Shown: piece after piece, positions 1 through 11,893 of the stretch | How the letters are laid out: every line of letters starts with the position of its first letter | Position numbering within the stretch: the first letter of the stretch is position 1 | Assembly (NCBI GenBank): GCA_900491605.1 | Contig: UESW01005086.1 | Span: 267,409-331,408 of the forward strand | From: Calamus simplicifolius | Lineage: Eukaryota; Streptophyta; Magnoliopsida; Arecales; Arecaceae | Direction: 5' to 3' | Length of the DNA: 64,000 nucleotides | The notes under the pieces: generated by a model | What the model saw: only the letters and a program-made list of their open reading frames with translations | Told to the model about the DNA's origin: nothing | Databases searched by the model: none | Position numbers and translations under genes: made by a program

Positions 1-2
1 AG

Positions 3-668
3 AGGTTTGTTGGGAGGCTAATCTATTTGGCACATACGAGACCAGACATTGCATTTGCTGTGAGTATTGTTAGTAGATTTATGCACAATCCTAAAGAAAC
101 GTATCTCAAAGCCGTCCACAGAATCTTGCAATACTTGAAGGGCAATTCCGAAAGAGGTATTCTGTTCAAGAATGAAGAAAGCATGACATTGGAAGCCTAT
201 ACTGATGTAGATTATGCAAGATCGTTGGATGACAGGAGATCAACTTCGGGCTATTGTACTCTCTTAGGAGGGAATCTTGTAACATGGAGAAGCAAGAAAC
301 AACGTGTGGTGGCAAGATCAAGTGCAGAGTCTAAGTTTAGGTCAATGGCAATGGGAATATGCGAGTTGTTGTGGTTGAAGATTATTCTTGATGATTTGAA
401 GATAAAATGGGAAGGACCAATGAGATTATACTGTGACAACAAATCTACCATTAGTATTGCTCATAATCCAGTGCAACACGATCGAACAAAGCATATCGAA
501 GTTGACAGACACTTTATCAAGGAGAAACTCGAGAGCGGTCTAATATGTACTTCGTTTGTTTCATCCAAGGATCAATTAGCAAATATTCTCACAAAGGGGC
601 TATCAAGCACTATGTTTCAAAATATCATTAGCAAGCTTGGAATGGAGGATATCCATTCACTAGCCTGA
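3..668 (+). CDS. copia polyprotein C-terminus (RT tail and RNase H)
   Basis: The frame is open from base 3 to the stop at 666-668. It reads the RT-to-RNase H connection (HTRPDIAFAV), then a copia RNase H domain with the first acidic motif in AYTDVDYARS, then SSAES, then YCDNKS. It ends with the usual tail (HIEVDRHFIKEKL, then DQLANILTKGL). In the element this domain degrades the RNA template during reverse transcription in virus-like particles. No stop interrupts the visible part, so this copy may be fairly young, but only about 220 residues are visible. The upstream RT, integrase and gag are outside the window. The assignment to copia RNase H is firm; the sub-lineage was not determined. Confidence 0.88.
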   Translation, partial: RFVGRLIYLAHTRPDIAFAVSIVSRFMHNPKETYLKAVHRILQYLKGNSERGILFKNEESMTLEAYTDVDYARSLDDRRSTSGYCTLLGGNLVTWRSKKQRVVARSSAESKFRSMAMGICELLWLKIILDDLKIKWEGPMRLYCDNKSTISIAHNPVQHDRTKHIEVDRHFIKEKLESGLICTSFVSSKDQLANILTKGLSSTMFQNIISKLGMEDIHSLA

Positions 669-675
669 GGGGGAG

Positions 676-954
676 TGTTGAATTATGAAGCTTTATTAAG
701 AAAGTTATATGATTTGGTATAATTTCCTGATTCTTGGGATTATAGAAGATTTGGTATAATTTCCTGATTCTTAGGATTATAGAAGATTTGGTATAATTTC
801 CTGATTCTTGGGATTATAGTTGGATAGTTTCCTATTTTATAAAGATTTTGTTACTGTTTTTAGGCAGCAGCACCGTGTATATAATTGCCGGTTGTAACCT
901 ATTCTAAATACAAGAGAGAATTATTTTTCTCCAAATTAGTTTTCAATAGTTACA
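676..954 (+). repeat. copia 3' LTR
   Basis: It starts TGTTGAATT directly after a GAGGGGGAG polypurine tract. It contains a TATA-like TATATAAT near 878-885 that could be the element's promoter. The short length of about 280 bp is usual for copia. The right boundary is uncertain because the partner LTR is outside the window. Confidence 0.7.
711..821 (+). repeat. 37-bp unit repeated three times inside the copia LTR
   Basis: Units begin at 711, 748 and 785 with GATTTGGTATAATTTCC and are nearly identical. They lie upstream of the TATA-like motif, in the U3 position where copia enhancers commonly sit. A regulatory role is an inference from position only. Confidence 0.9.
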
Positions 955-3594
955 AATAGTTCTAAATCCTAATATTGAGTATTGTTTTATATCTAGTGAT
1001 GGTAGCCCATCATACTGTACTGCAATGACATACTCAGATACAAAACATATGATTTGTGTTGGACTAAAATATAATTCATACATGAAATGCAACATCTCAT
1101 TCAGGAAGATTCTGAACAACATTTTTTCTCCTTAAGTAACTCTAGTGGTCCTTTGCACTCTAGTGGCCCTTTGCATGCTGACACCAATTGAATCTTAAAT
1201 AAGGAAAACAACAAGAACAAAACCACAAATCAACAGTCATTCATCAAACGATTTGAGAAAGAAACTTTTTATTGAAAAACTTAATCTTAAAGACTACATA
1301 GACAACTTTTAATTTATAGTAAATAAGTCCATTAAATGGTCATGGATCCATAGACTCTTCAACAAACTGATGGTTCAGTTTTTGAGTCAAAGTGACATTA
1401 AGTATAATTACAATAGGAAAAGTGTTTTCCTAAAACTCAATAAATCCAGAAATATACATACCTAGAGTCTTGTATTGTAAAAATTAGCTTCATGTCCGGC
1501 TATGGATGAACTATTATTCTTAAACACTCTTCTTCAATATGTATTAGAAGTCAAGTATTTTCTTAACTTAAGTAGAAATGATATTTGTCTCTCAAAAAAC
1601 ATGTTTGGAGTTCAACAAGTCAGCTGCAAATATTATATGTGACAAAATACAAGTTGTATCTGCAGTACACAAATAAGATATACACTTTTGCTAATAAATT
1701 AACAAAAAATGCCAAGATATAAATACTTGTCAAGCAGGTCCAATAGTATTATATTGGATTAGTAGAGAGGCAAAAATATGTTTCCTTAAAATTTCTTGGA
1801 ATTACTAACTGATATTCATTTTAGTGGAGTATTTTGAGATGAAAATGTTGCAGCTTTTGGAATCTTCTGCCAAGGGTATTGGACCCATTTTTGCACTTCC
1901 TTTGGATCTCACTTTTGCACCAGCTTCCTAAATGCCTCCTTGATCCCTTTTTCCCTTTAGGCAGAAGTAATGGCAACTCTGAGTTCATGTGTCTCTTTTA
2001 TCTATTGTGGATATATTTAATCAATGTCTGTCCAAGAGCAGGTGACATCAAACATGTCGTTCCTATTGTGGACATACATTTAATCAATGTTCTGGAGTAG
2101 GTGTTAATAATATGTCCTTTACATACATACATGCTGATTTAATTAAAAAAAATAAGATCAAATGTGCAAATGGAACTATAAAGTAGTTTTGTAGGATACG
2201 ATCTTAAATTAGTCTAACTAAAACAAGGTAATCAAATTTAATTTTGAAAAATTCAAAACAAAAATAATGTCCTGTACAACTGAGGGCCAGAAGATGCCCA
2301 CTGTATATATTTTGCTATGTTCAATTGATTAAGAAACTAGACTATTAGGGTGGATGAACAAAGCTGAGAGGTGGTCTCATGTTAATGCAATAGCAACATG
2401 CCTCAGAAAAAATAAAAGAGAAGTTTGCAAAATATTAGAAGGCTCAAATTATTGCATGGATCAGACCACTAAACAAAAAAAGGAGATCCCACTGCAAAAG
2501 AAAGCATAGCTACAGTCAGAATTCAAAATTTAGTGCTAAAACTAGGACAGATGGAGAAGTTATGAGAACAGTAGGTGAAGCAAAGGAGATGCAGCAATAT
2601 AGAATAAGACGCCAAAGATAAACTATGATGGTACAGGCAAGTGCAATAAAGATATGATAATTACTCAACCAACAAAAAACAAACAGCATGAAGGTAGGTA
2701 TGAAAAAAAGCTTTGGAGAAGCTGACAATAAAAATATATAGCCTTAATAGAAGTAAACAGCAAAAATCTATTCTTCAGATTAAGTACAAATAATAGGAGA
2801 AGTCCCACTGACTATGGTCATGGCTATAGCCATTATTTTCCAAGCATTTCCTAGAACATAATTTAACACAATCAAATGAATGAAGAATAGTTAATGACAA
2901 ATTCAGAAAAAAAAAAAAGGGGGGGGTAGGGCGTGGGGGGGGTGGCCATCAATTATACCCCTACCCGAAATCTTGCTTAGGGTTCTAAACTAAGCCAATA
3001 GAACTGGAAACTAAATGATACTTAGCTGGAGCAATGGACTTTGTTCAAATACAGCCCACATATAGACCGACCCCTAAAGTATTGGGGTCAAGGTCCAGGT
3101 CAAACAAAGGCATACTTGACCTGACCTGGACCTGATAATCTGCCTAATATACTATAAATTCTGCAATGGTACCTTCATGCTTTCATATTCTCTTGAAGTT
3201 CATTAATAAATCTTAATTTTGCATCCTGCTACAAGTCATAGGCTCCTTGTGTCAGCTCCGACCTTAAGATACTATCACTGACTTCCCACCTCCAAGCTAT
3301 CATACACTATCATCATTCTTTTCTCCTCACTCCCACTACTTTTACAAATTAGACCTGCATCAGACTTGGATTTTGATCCAGTCCATACCACATGCAACCT
3401 TGACGCAATCAATCCAACAAGCTTTTAACAATCCAGACCCACAACCAACCCAATTGATGGATGGGTAGTCTTGGGTCAAAAAATGGACCCAAACCCACTA
3501 TCGCTCTACCAGGTTCAGGTTGAGGGTAGGCTGTCCCCAAACTGGACCTCTTATATAACTAAATGTCAAAGCAATCTACACACAAAAATTCAAA
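955..3594. other. AT-rich host DNA without a recognised gene
   Basis: Short open frames occur (for example 1879-2100 plus and 2516-2728 minus), but none has recognisable domains or convincing splice context. A poly-A then poly-G low-complexity patch lies at about 2909-2945. If the two exons at 4229-4640 belong to a longer minus-strand gene, this stretch would be its next intron or 3' flank. I could not find the next exon here. Confidence 0.6.
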
Positions 3595-4066
3595 GGTTAA
3601 TTCTACTTAACTCCCCTTAACTATGGGGTTATGGGGTATTTGCACATTCCTTTCTAAACAAAAAAAAAAAATTGCAATCAACCCTCCAATTTTAATTTAA
3701 GTTGCAATTAGCCCTTGTCGTTTAAATTAGGCATTAAAAGAAATGAAAAGGTAGTCACACGACCACTAAAGTTGCCAGATTTTCATAATAAATAATGTGA
3801 TAAAAACAACAACATCCATCCTTTAAAGAAAATGATCTTGATCAAGGGCATAACCATCTTTTCCTTTTCTAGGCATGCCAAATGGTGTCTATAGTGGTTA
3901 TGCAACAGTCGCGTGTCCACTTCTCCATTACTTTTAACCCTAAATTTAAACAGCAAGAGCTAATTGCAAATGAAATTGAAATTGGGGGCTTGACTGCAAA
4001 TTATTTTAATTTAGAAAGAAATGTGCAAATACCTCATAGTTAAAGAGGGTTAAGTGGAATTAACCC
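3595..4066. mobile_element. foldback MITE with about 145-bp terminal inverted repeats
   Basis: The left end (GGTTAATTCTACTTAACTC) and the reverse complement of the right end (GGTTAATTCCACTTAACCC) align for roughly 145 bases with few changes. Only a short centre remains between the arms. An AATTCAAA octamer flanks both sides (3587-3594 and 4069-4076), with a 2-3 base offset on the right, and is probably the target duplication. There is no coding capacity. The long inverted repeats and 8-9 bp duplication would suit a Mutator-like or hAT-like non-autonomous element. Confidence 0.8.
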
Positions 4067-4228
4067 ACAATTCAAATACTCACTATATCATAAGATTCTC
4101 AACAATATCTTTGTAAAGCAGAACACCTTTACTGCATTTTAATCTTCAAAGTTTACATAATATGAATTGAGACATATTGCAACCAAGATGTTCCACAGAT
4201 ACGAGTAAATATGTACCAGTAGACTTAC

Positions 4229-4640
4229 ATAAGTGGGCCACATGACAAAAGGCCTTTTCCCCACAATATGTAGTATAGCGCCATTATTCCTCCATTTATT
4301 ACAGCAGGTACAACCTGAAAAACTAATGTCCTTTCAGAAAAAAAACATGTAATTCCAGATTTTAGTTTATATTGATAATGCTACAGATTATAATGATGGC
4401 ATATAATCCTTTTGCACAAGAAGTAGAATTAAGTAATCATCGGTAACCTGTGAATTGGGGAGGGGCCTCCCTTTCCAAGGCTTCTGCAAAACCAGGAAGA
4501 TGATAGAAGCTGGTACCAAACAACTGAAAATAAAGGCTGCTACTGAGTCTCCTTGATGGGATAGATAGTGGTACATGGAGTAAACAGACCAGATCCTCAT
4601 GAAATTGCCAATAACATGTATTATTTGCAAGGGAGTGTGC
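4229..4640 (-). CDS. two exons of a multi-spanning membrane protein, possibly ZnT5-like/MTP12
   Basis: Exon A (4640-4448) follows a TTTTTGTAG acceptor. It reads HTPLQIIHVIGNF..., then IFSCLVPASIIFLVL as a clear membrane span, then KPWKGRPLPNSQ, ending at a CAG/GT donor. Exon B (4314-4229) follows a TTTCAG acceptor and continues in phase with VVPAVINGGIMALYYILWG as a second span, then KGLLSCGP, ending at AT/GTAAGT. Clean splice sites with continuous phase argue for a real host gene. From memory the sequence resembles the N-terminal membrane region of plant MTP12, a ZnT5-like cation-diffusion protein of the early secretory pathway. That identification is tentative. Flanking exons were not found; introns in this genome are long. 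Confidence 0.55.
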
Positions 4641-5048
4641 CTACAAAAATAAATAAATATTATATAAGTTGCTCAAAATGATCCACAAACAAAGCATTTG
4701 ATTGAAAAACAAAAATGCAAGAGAAAAAACTGTGAAATGTGTTGCTGCAAAAACTTAAAAAAAATGCTTGCTCATAAAAATCCAAGGGCTCAGACATAAT
4801 ATCATTTATAGGCATGACGGTTTCACCAAGTCCCAATTGAATGTATAAGAATAGTCTATCCAAGAAATTAGGTGCCAGTACATATTAGTCTATAAGGTAC
4901 TGCAAAAATAAAAACTATGGTGCAATAACCTCTACCACTGTAATGTAAATCTGGCAGACATACTATATAATACTGACTGAATGATAGAAATATTCAAAAC
5001 AATTAAACCTAGTGTTAGCAATAACCAAATGAAGGGATAATTTGTAAC
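4641..5048. other. probable intron of the minus-strand membrane-protein gene
   Basis: AT-rich sequence directly upstream of the exon acceptor at 4641-4643. A 67-codon minus-strand frame at 4660-4863 has no recognisable domain and is probably chance. Confidence 0.5.
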
Positions 5049-5246
5049 ACTCAACTCAACTCAACTTATCTAAGCCTTTCCTTAACTACATGAGGTCGGC
5101 TACATGAATCTACTTCCTCCACTCTGCTCTATTCAGGATTAAGTCGACACTCAAATTACAAATAGTTATATCTTTCTTAATTATTTCTGTTCATGTTAGT
5201 TTAGGTCTACCTCTAGCTCTATCAGTATCATGAACTGTTAAAAGAT
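5049..5246 (-). mobile_element. 3' fragment of an RTE-type LINE, copy 1
   Basis: Read on the minus strand this is the eroded end of an RTE-clade non-LTR retrotransposon. It has the region around the final coding residues and the common plant LINE/SINE tail that includes TAGCCGACCTCATGTAG. It is homologous to the copy at 5394-5665. It is 5'-truncated, as usual for LINEs, and too degraded to be coding. Confidence 0.65.
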
Positions 5247-5393
5247 AACTGCCAAAACTAGTCCCAAGTCTGAGTAAAGGAGGAGGGTTGCATTAGGTAG
5301 CTAACAACCAGCGTAAAACTCCGTCAGATTCTCTCATATAATTTGTAACACTCTGAAACACAAATAAGATTCATAAAAAAATACAACTCAAAC

Positions 5394-5665
5394 TACTCAA
5401 CTCATCTAAGCCTTTTCCCAACTACATGGGGTCGGCTACATGAATCTGCTTCCTTCACTCTGTTCTATTTAGGACCAAGTCGACATTCAAATTACAAATA
5501 GTTATTTCTATCCATGTTAGTTTAAGTATACCTCTACCTCTCTATCCTTACCATGGATTGTTAAAAGATCACTCTTTCTAACTGGATCATCTAAAGGTCT
5601 ACGTTGTATATGTCCAAACCACCGCAATCGATTTTCTTTCATTTTATCTTTAATTGGGGCAAGAT
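5394..5665 (-). mobile_element. 3' fragment of an RTE-type LINE, copy 2
   Basis: The minus strand translates to MKENRLRWFGHIQRRP followed by DDPVRKSD. This is the characteristic C-terminal tail after the reverse transcriptase of plant RTE LINEs. Next come a degraded GRGIPKLTW-like segment and the nucleotide tail with TAGCCGACCCCATGTAG. The frame breaks after that. Two truncated copies in the same orientation within 350 bp could be independent insertions or a duplication. Confidence 0.75.
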
Positions 5666-8600
5666 TCATAAAAAAAATGATTTTTCATAAAAAATATGTA
5701 ATAATAAAAGAGAGGCACAAAAAGAGTAATAAAACGATTTTTATATAATCAAACAAAGTTGTAGCATTGAGGAATAACTTAATATCATGCAAGGGTAAGT
5801 CCCATGGAATGGTTCGAATAAAAAATAAATAAATGTTAAGGATAAACTTTATAATTGGTTTTACAAACATATTTCTACTCAACCTATTCTTGAGAAGCAA
5901 CAACAAATTTTATTCATCATCAAACAAGAAAAGCACTGGACAAATCCCTATTAAGCCCTTACTCATGGCGATAAAAGAACAAGCAAAATTATATTAAGAC
6001 ACTAATACATGTGATAGCCATCTTCAAAAAACAAAATAAAATAAAAGTTCACTATAAGGATTTTTACCCTATTGCCACTGTTTTAAAACATGGACTAGGT
6101 GGTTGCATATGCATATCTCCTAACCATCCCGCATGGAGACTAGGCTTCCTTTGCAAGTAGACAGGTTGCACAGTATGTGCCCAAGTGACCCAAATAATCC
6201 CAAACCCGAGATATGCAACAGTCCACCTCCTCTATGCATTTTTTATTATTTGTTGCTGAGCTATTTATATATTATTATGAATATTTACTTGGAAAAACTA
6301 TGAACTGCACAAAAGCCTGCCAAAGCAACTGCATACCACTTAGGCAGGATGCAGTATCTTGACTACCCACCTACCATGGACACTTTTTGCTTATTAGTAC
6401 AGTTACTTATCCGGACTAGAAACCATTTCTCTTTCCAGTGAATCTCATACTGCTCATGCCAAAATTTTACTAACAAAAATTATCTTCTCTCACTAAATCT
6501 CTCTCTTCCCAGACCCCTAAGAGTTGCATGAGGGAAGAGACTCTAGATAGTTTCACTCTCTATTTCAGACATTAGTCAGTTCCTAGTAAATATATAACCT
6601 TGTACATGAAAGCGGGTTAAACAAATCTGGTCAGCTTAAAAAGCACCAGATTGTCCAAATGGTCTGAAAACAGTAGCTGCCAGTCCGAGGGTCCATCCTT
6701 AACAGGGCACAAGATTTGCTCCAAAGTCAGTTTGATCCTCCTAATTGCAAGTTTTTTGTTATCAAATTATACGCATAATAGTTTTGTAGACAAAAATTTA
6801 AAACTCATGCTACAATAAGTCCCGTCATACATCTAATAACAGTAAAACAAGAGTGGACAAAAACAAGCCAACAACTTCCTATCTCCCATCTTCAAAACCC
6901 AATTTCCTCACATATGCTCTCCCTTTCCATACATCCCCAAAACCCTTTTTTTAAAAATATATATATATATATAGAAAGGAAATTCTATTTACTTGAAGGC
7001 CAGACAAAGGTGGTAAACAGGCCAGTAAGCGCCAGGCTAACCAGAATATAAGTTAACCAAGAAAAAATCCCTAAAGTTGCCAAATCCTGGTACCATGTGG
7101 CCCAAAGATAATACAAGCAGCAAAATCTCTATTTCAGCCAAATCAAAAACTTGCCCAAAGACCATCTTGCAATAGATGATCTGGAGGAATCCAGAGTACA
7201 TAACCATGTCTTAGAAATTCTGTCATTCCAAATATTCCAAAAAACAACATAAGTGGCAATGCTTAACCACTACTTGGATCCTTAACTTTCTTATTTCTGA
7301 AAAAAAGACAATAAAACTGGCCCTACATCGGGAATTTCTAAAATTGCATAAGGAACAAAATGGATTTGAGAGAAGGCCATAAATACCTCACTTACAAACA
7401 TCCAGCTCACAGTCATTCGGTAGTAAATTAATGATTCATTCCTTCTATGCATTACATATATAGACAGTAAGCAACAAACTTTAAGCAAATGTTCAAGGAA
7501 GTGGTCCATTTTGTTTCAATGTCAGTGTTTTTTTAAATGCCTATCGCTGCTTACAAAAGATACTAGATAAAAATAATGGAAGGTCCATACATATCATCAT
7601 GCAAAAATAATACAAAACTTGTCCCTTCTTCCCATTATATGTGAAAATATCAAAGCTTAGTATGCAGGTTTCCTTTAGCGGCATAATAAAAGATTTAGAA
7701 TGACCCCAATACAAGCCTACCTGCATGATGTGTTTTTAGCCTTTAAAACAGTGACATGAATATCCATTGCAAGGAAGTCACTTATGTTGGTTGAAAATGT
7801 TAAATTCAAAAGACAAATCACATACGCAACTAACAATTCAGTTGAGGATAGTAAATTTAACAATTGAACTTGTAAGCCTGTAAAGACAAGAACTTGGTAA
7901 CACAATAATGAGAAGTCAATTGCATATCATAGATGGAAAATTTTCAAACTAACTTATGCAACATTTGGAACAGTCTATTGAAATGCCGATGAAATGAAGT
8001 GAGCATTCTCCATTCCCAACAACAACGTACTGCAGACATGACCATTTTATAATTTGTTGGGAACTGAGAGCAGCTTAAACAAACCTACAATACATATAGA
8101 TTTTAATTTCTAGTTGATATATACTGTATGTAGTTATATATGCATCAATTATCACTTTGTTTCCGTCCAAGCCCACGCTGATGGGAAAACACATGGATGA
8201 TAATGATGACCTTTTGCAATATCAATATTGCAGCATAATTAATGGAAAACATCTAGAGCACCAAGTTACATCAATCGATTTTTGTTTTTGTTTTAATAAT
8301 GCTTCAAACCTACTAATTTTCACTTCTCCATCACCTCAAGCAAGAATATCCTCTCTGTTTTCACTTTGCATTTTTAAAATCTGATAAACTTTAGCCTATA
8401 GTCCAATTACTGTAGCAGAGGGTTGATTTGGCTCAATCTTTTATGCAAACAAGCAATTAACTCCGTCCAAACATGATTGCTCTACCAATAGGCCAGTTAT
8501 ATTTCACTTGTAGCCACTAGCAGGTCCCACCACTATGCAGACGACCCACAAGACCCAAATGATAGATCTGTAGGTAAAAACAAATTTAATTGGAATCAAT

Positions 8601-10342
8601 AGGTAATACTTAAACCATTACAGATATGCTCCATTCTTTGGTGAAAAAATTTAATGGAAAAGTTTGTCAACCTTTTTATTGACCAACTTACTTATGTTCT
8701 TTACTTTGGTCAAAAAAGTCAAAATTTTCATTGACCAACTTACCCATATCCTTTTTCTTCGGTCAAAAAGTCAAATGGGTAAGTTATATTCCCAAGTTAT
8801 CATTTAACTATCAAACCGAGGGGAAGACTTAGCCATCCGGGAGATGGCTAAGTTAGTTTCTCACTGATTAGGTAAAATATCTTTTTCTTTTCCTTAAATA
8901 TCCCTTCACGATCAAAATTCTTCCATTATTACATCTCGATTGTTCCCTTTTTCTTCCCCTCCTTCAATAACTATTGATGAGAAGTTCACCTACCTTTTAT
9001 TCTCAATGCATTTCAGGAAGAAAAAGAAAATCAAAAATTTATCTTTAGATAACAATTTTGATAAAAACAATAATTTTTTAAAAAAAATAATATGCAATTT
9101 CATCCAATGGATAAAAATGTAGCATTTATGAAAGATTTTATTATTGAAATAAAAATATATTTTTATAATACAATTGATGTTTTATAAAGAGATAGACTAC
9201 TATTAATTAATTAATTAATAATAACTATAAAATTTATTTTTATTTTTAAAAAAATTATATATGATTAATGTGCATATCAAAAATATGATTGAAAATATAG
9301 TTTGGTAAGAAAGTTGAATTCAAGCACAAAAGGACAGTATATTATTGAGATACAAAGTAGGTCTAGTAGTATAAAGAGTATTATGGAAAAGATGAATAGA
9401 TTTTATCAGCTTATTTAGGAAGTTATAATATAAAAAAATATGGGTAACAAATACTATATGAAAGAACATAAGTAGATTATTTTTCTATCTAAGTGTTGCC
9501 TAAATAATAATAATTCAAGATAATGTAGGTTCTCTAATAACTTTGATACTCCCGAAGAATGAGCTCTTATTGGAATCTCTGGGATCAACCACAAGTCTAC
9601 AATGATGGGCATTTTGTCATACTTTATGGTTTGTAGTCCCTTCAGGATCTAAATCATGGTCTCAAGACTCTCCTCTAGAAACTCAGATATATCCAAAGCT
9701 AACTACTCAATGGCTTGGCACCTATTTTTCATTTATGTGCCAAACTACGTTCAAGGTGAAAAAGACCCACATGATTGAGGCTCTAATCCTAAGGGTAAAG
9801 AGATATATTGATGTACTATAAGGGAGAAAAATTGTCTCCATGCAGAATAGGCTGCTTTTGCTGGAAACTTTCATGAAAATGAACTATCGCAAATCTTTTC
9901 CTAACTCACTGATACAAGAACTAAAAAGTTAGCATAATATTTTTTTTCTTAAAAAAAGCTTGACCCGAGATTATGCGAAGTAAGCAATTTTGTTTAATTG
10001 GTCTAGTCCTCAATCGTCCCAAGCCCATAAACCTCCCAAAATCATTAATCCAATTATCTCATTATGAACAGGTAATCCCGTTGGGATCGTCCGCGGTATA
10101 GGGTTACGATTTACCAAAAGGAAAAGATCACAATCCTATTTAGGCATTCCAAATTAAAAGAAGAACGATGACGACATTCCAAGAAATGGACGTCTGTGCA
10201 AATCCAAGACTGTCTAACATAGAATTTTCAATGTTTTAGGTCTGAAAGAACAAGAGAACGAATAGATCCAAGCAAAAGCGCGTTACACGCCAAACTAAAA
10301 AGAACAAGAAAAAGGAAGTGGAAGGAAGCGGGGATTTGCCTG
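5666..10342. other. AT-rich host intron or intergenic DNA
   Basis: No gene is supported. Contents include an AT microsatellite at about 6956-6972 and two imperfect copies of a roughly 65-bp GACCAACTTAC... unit at about 8680-8790. A more GC-balanced block at 9540-9960 looks like degraded transposon sequence, but I cannot name it. Several 60-75 codon minus-strand frames (for example 7291-7509 and 7541-7726) have no domain. If the GC block at 10343-10760 starts the gene whose exons lie at 4.2-4.6 kb, this stretch would be its first intron. Confidence 0.5.
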
Positions 10343-10760
10343 ATGGAAGTGGAACGAGCAGCTCGGGAATCAGAAATGGACGGCCTCGGAGACATCATCT
10401 TGAGATTTCCGAACCGTTCCCACGGGTCTGATCAGAAATCAAACGAAGAAATGGGTTTCTATCTTCCTCGCTGCCTCCACCGCTGCCGCACGGACTTCTT
10501 CGGACAAGTTCGAGGGGACGACCAGAGGACGGCCGGGGGGTTCCAGAAACGGGCACGCGAAGACGATCTCGCGCTCGAGGCCTCTCGGATTTCATGTGAT
10601 GTGAAAATTCTTGGGCGAGGTCTGGTCAGGTTACGATGGGGGCATCGGCAAAACCTACCATCTTGACGAGATCGCTTGCGGTGGTCTCTTTCTCGCACTA
10701 TAGGTCGCCCTTGGTCTTGACCAAGTGCACGAAAGCTCGCTCGCTCGAGGTTAGATTAAT
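10343..10760. promoter_or_regulatory. CpG-rich block, candidate promoter and first exon
   Basis: About 420 bp with many CG dinucleotides stand out sharply from AT-rich flanks. That is typical of the 5' end of monocot genes. Overlapping open frames exist on both strands (107 codons plus; 66 and 79 codons minus) but none has a known domain, so the coding frame is not decided. On the minus strand a small frame beginning MMSPRPSIS near 10425 is also possible. Its position upstream of the minus-strand exons at 4229-4640 makes it a candidate 5' end for that gene. Confidence 0.4.
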
Positions 10761-11893
10761 TTTGATCACGAATAATTGCAATTATATTCCAATTAGCTAT
10801 AATGCACGTATTTGTATACGAAAATTAAATAAATAATATTTTGTAATGCTATAATATTGATTGAGCTTCGCTTCGATATGGGGATAACGGAGCATCTTTT
10901 TAAGGAAAGAAAAGTTTATGGACTCATCTTTCAAAAGATGACATTAATCATTGATGATTTAGCTGATGAAATTGTTATGATTAGTTATATTTCAGTAACT
11001 CCTAAAATGGTAATCTTGGCTTAAAATTGAAAGATAAAAATACTCCTCAACTATATTACAAAAAATTTAGATATTATTTCACATATTAATATTATATTAT
11101 ATTATATTATAAACTAATATTATAATTTAAGTTAAATATTATAATAAATAATATAAAATAATAATAAATTATCATGATACTCACATAACATATTAAGAAT
11201 GGTTAAATTTTAAGAGAAAAAGAGGTTACTTAATTAATAATTCAAATTTTTTATAGTACACCAAAGATGTTGATCTTAAATATTTAATCATTGATTATGT
11301 CATATCAAACATAATGATCCAAAATTATTAGAATTAAATCAATTTAATATAAAGATCAATAGTATAAGATTCTCATGGTAATCCTAAACACCCTCTTAAT
11401 AAAATCATATAAACTTTCATTGGGATCACCCTTTGTTGTCTCTAGACCTACAACTACCCCAGCCTACAACTCTCAAAACAACATAATACTGCTAAAATCT
11501 TAAAAGAAGAGACTACAATCTTTAACATCTTGTCAATATTTTGCGTTCCTTGCTTATGATAGCCAATTGCAATTTACTGCTCTTCAATTCGATCAAATAT
11601 GAATAATAAAAATTTGACAAGCCCGAAAATTGAAAACACATCAACAATCAAAGCAAACACATGCTCAAGTAATTTGAACACTAAAGATAATTGCAAAATT
11701 ATTATACATACTTTCATGAGCCCTCTTATTGCAATAAAATAGCACACATTACAAAACGTCAATTAAAAATAGTGGATAAAATATAAAAAGGTAAAGGACT
11801 AAAATCTAAATAAGTTAATCAACTTTCTAACAGTTTCATCTCCTTTCCACAAATACAATATCAAAGAGAGCTAAATAACTAAGAAATAAAAAT
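10761..11893. other. AT-rich intergenic DNA
   Basis: Very AT-rich, with a TATTA-type simple repeat near 11090-11115. No gene, RNA or transposon end was recognised before the LTR at 11894. Its last five bases (AAAAT, 11889-11893) are the left target duplication of the next element. Confidence 0.7.

Larger units (their letters stand above)
1..954 (+). mobile_element. 3' end of a Ty1/copia retrotransposon
   Basis: The window opens inside the last coding part of a copia polyprotein. It is followed at once by a purine-rich tract (about 667-675) and a 3' LTR beginning TGTTGAATTATG at 676. The 5' LTR and most of the element lie before the window, so neither LTR divergence nor the target-site duplication can be read. 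The LTR end at about 954 is chosen only because a CA occurs there and is uncertain by tens of bases. Confidence 0.85.

Noticed and set aside
1879..2100. 73-codon plus-strand frame
   Set aside because: No domain, no splice or promoter context, and it lies in AT-rich non-coding DNA.
10343..10666. 107-codon plus-strand frame as a gene
   Set aside because: No recognisable domain. GC-rich DNA gives open frames on both strands here, and strand choice is not supported.
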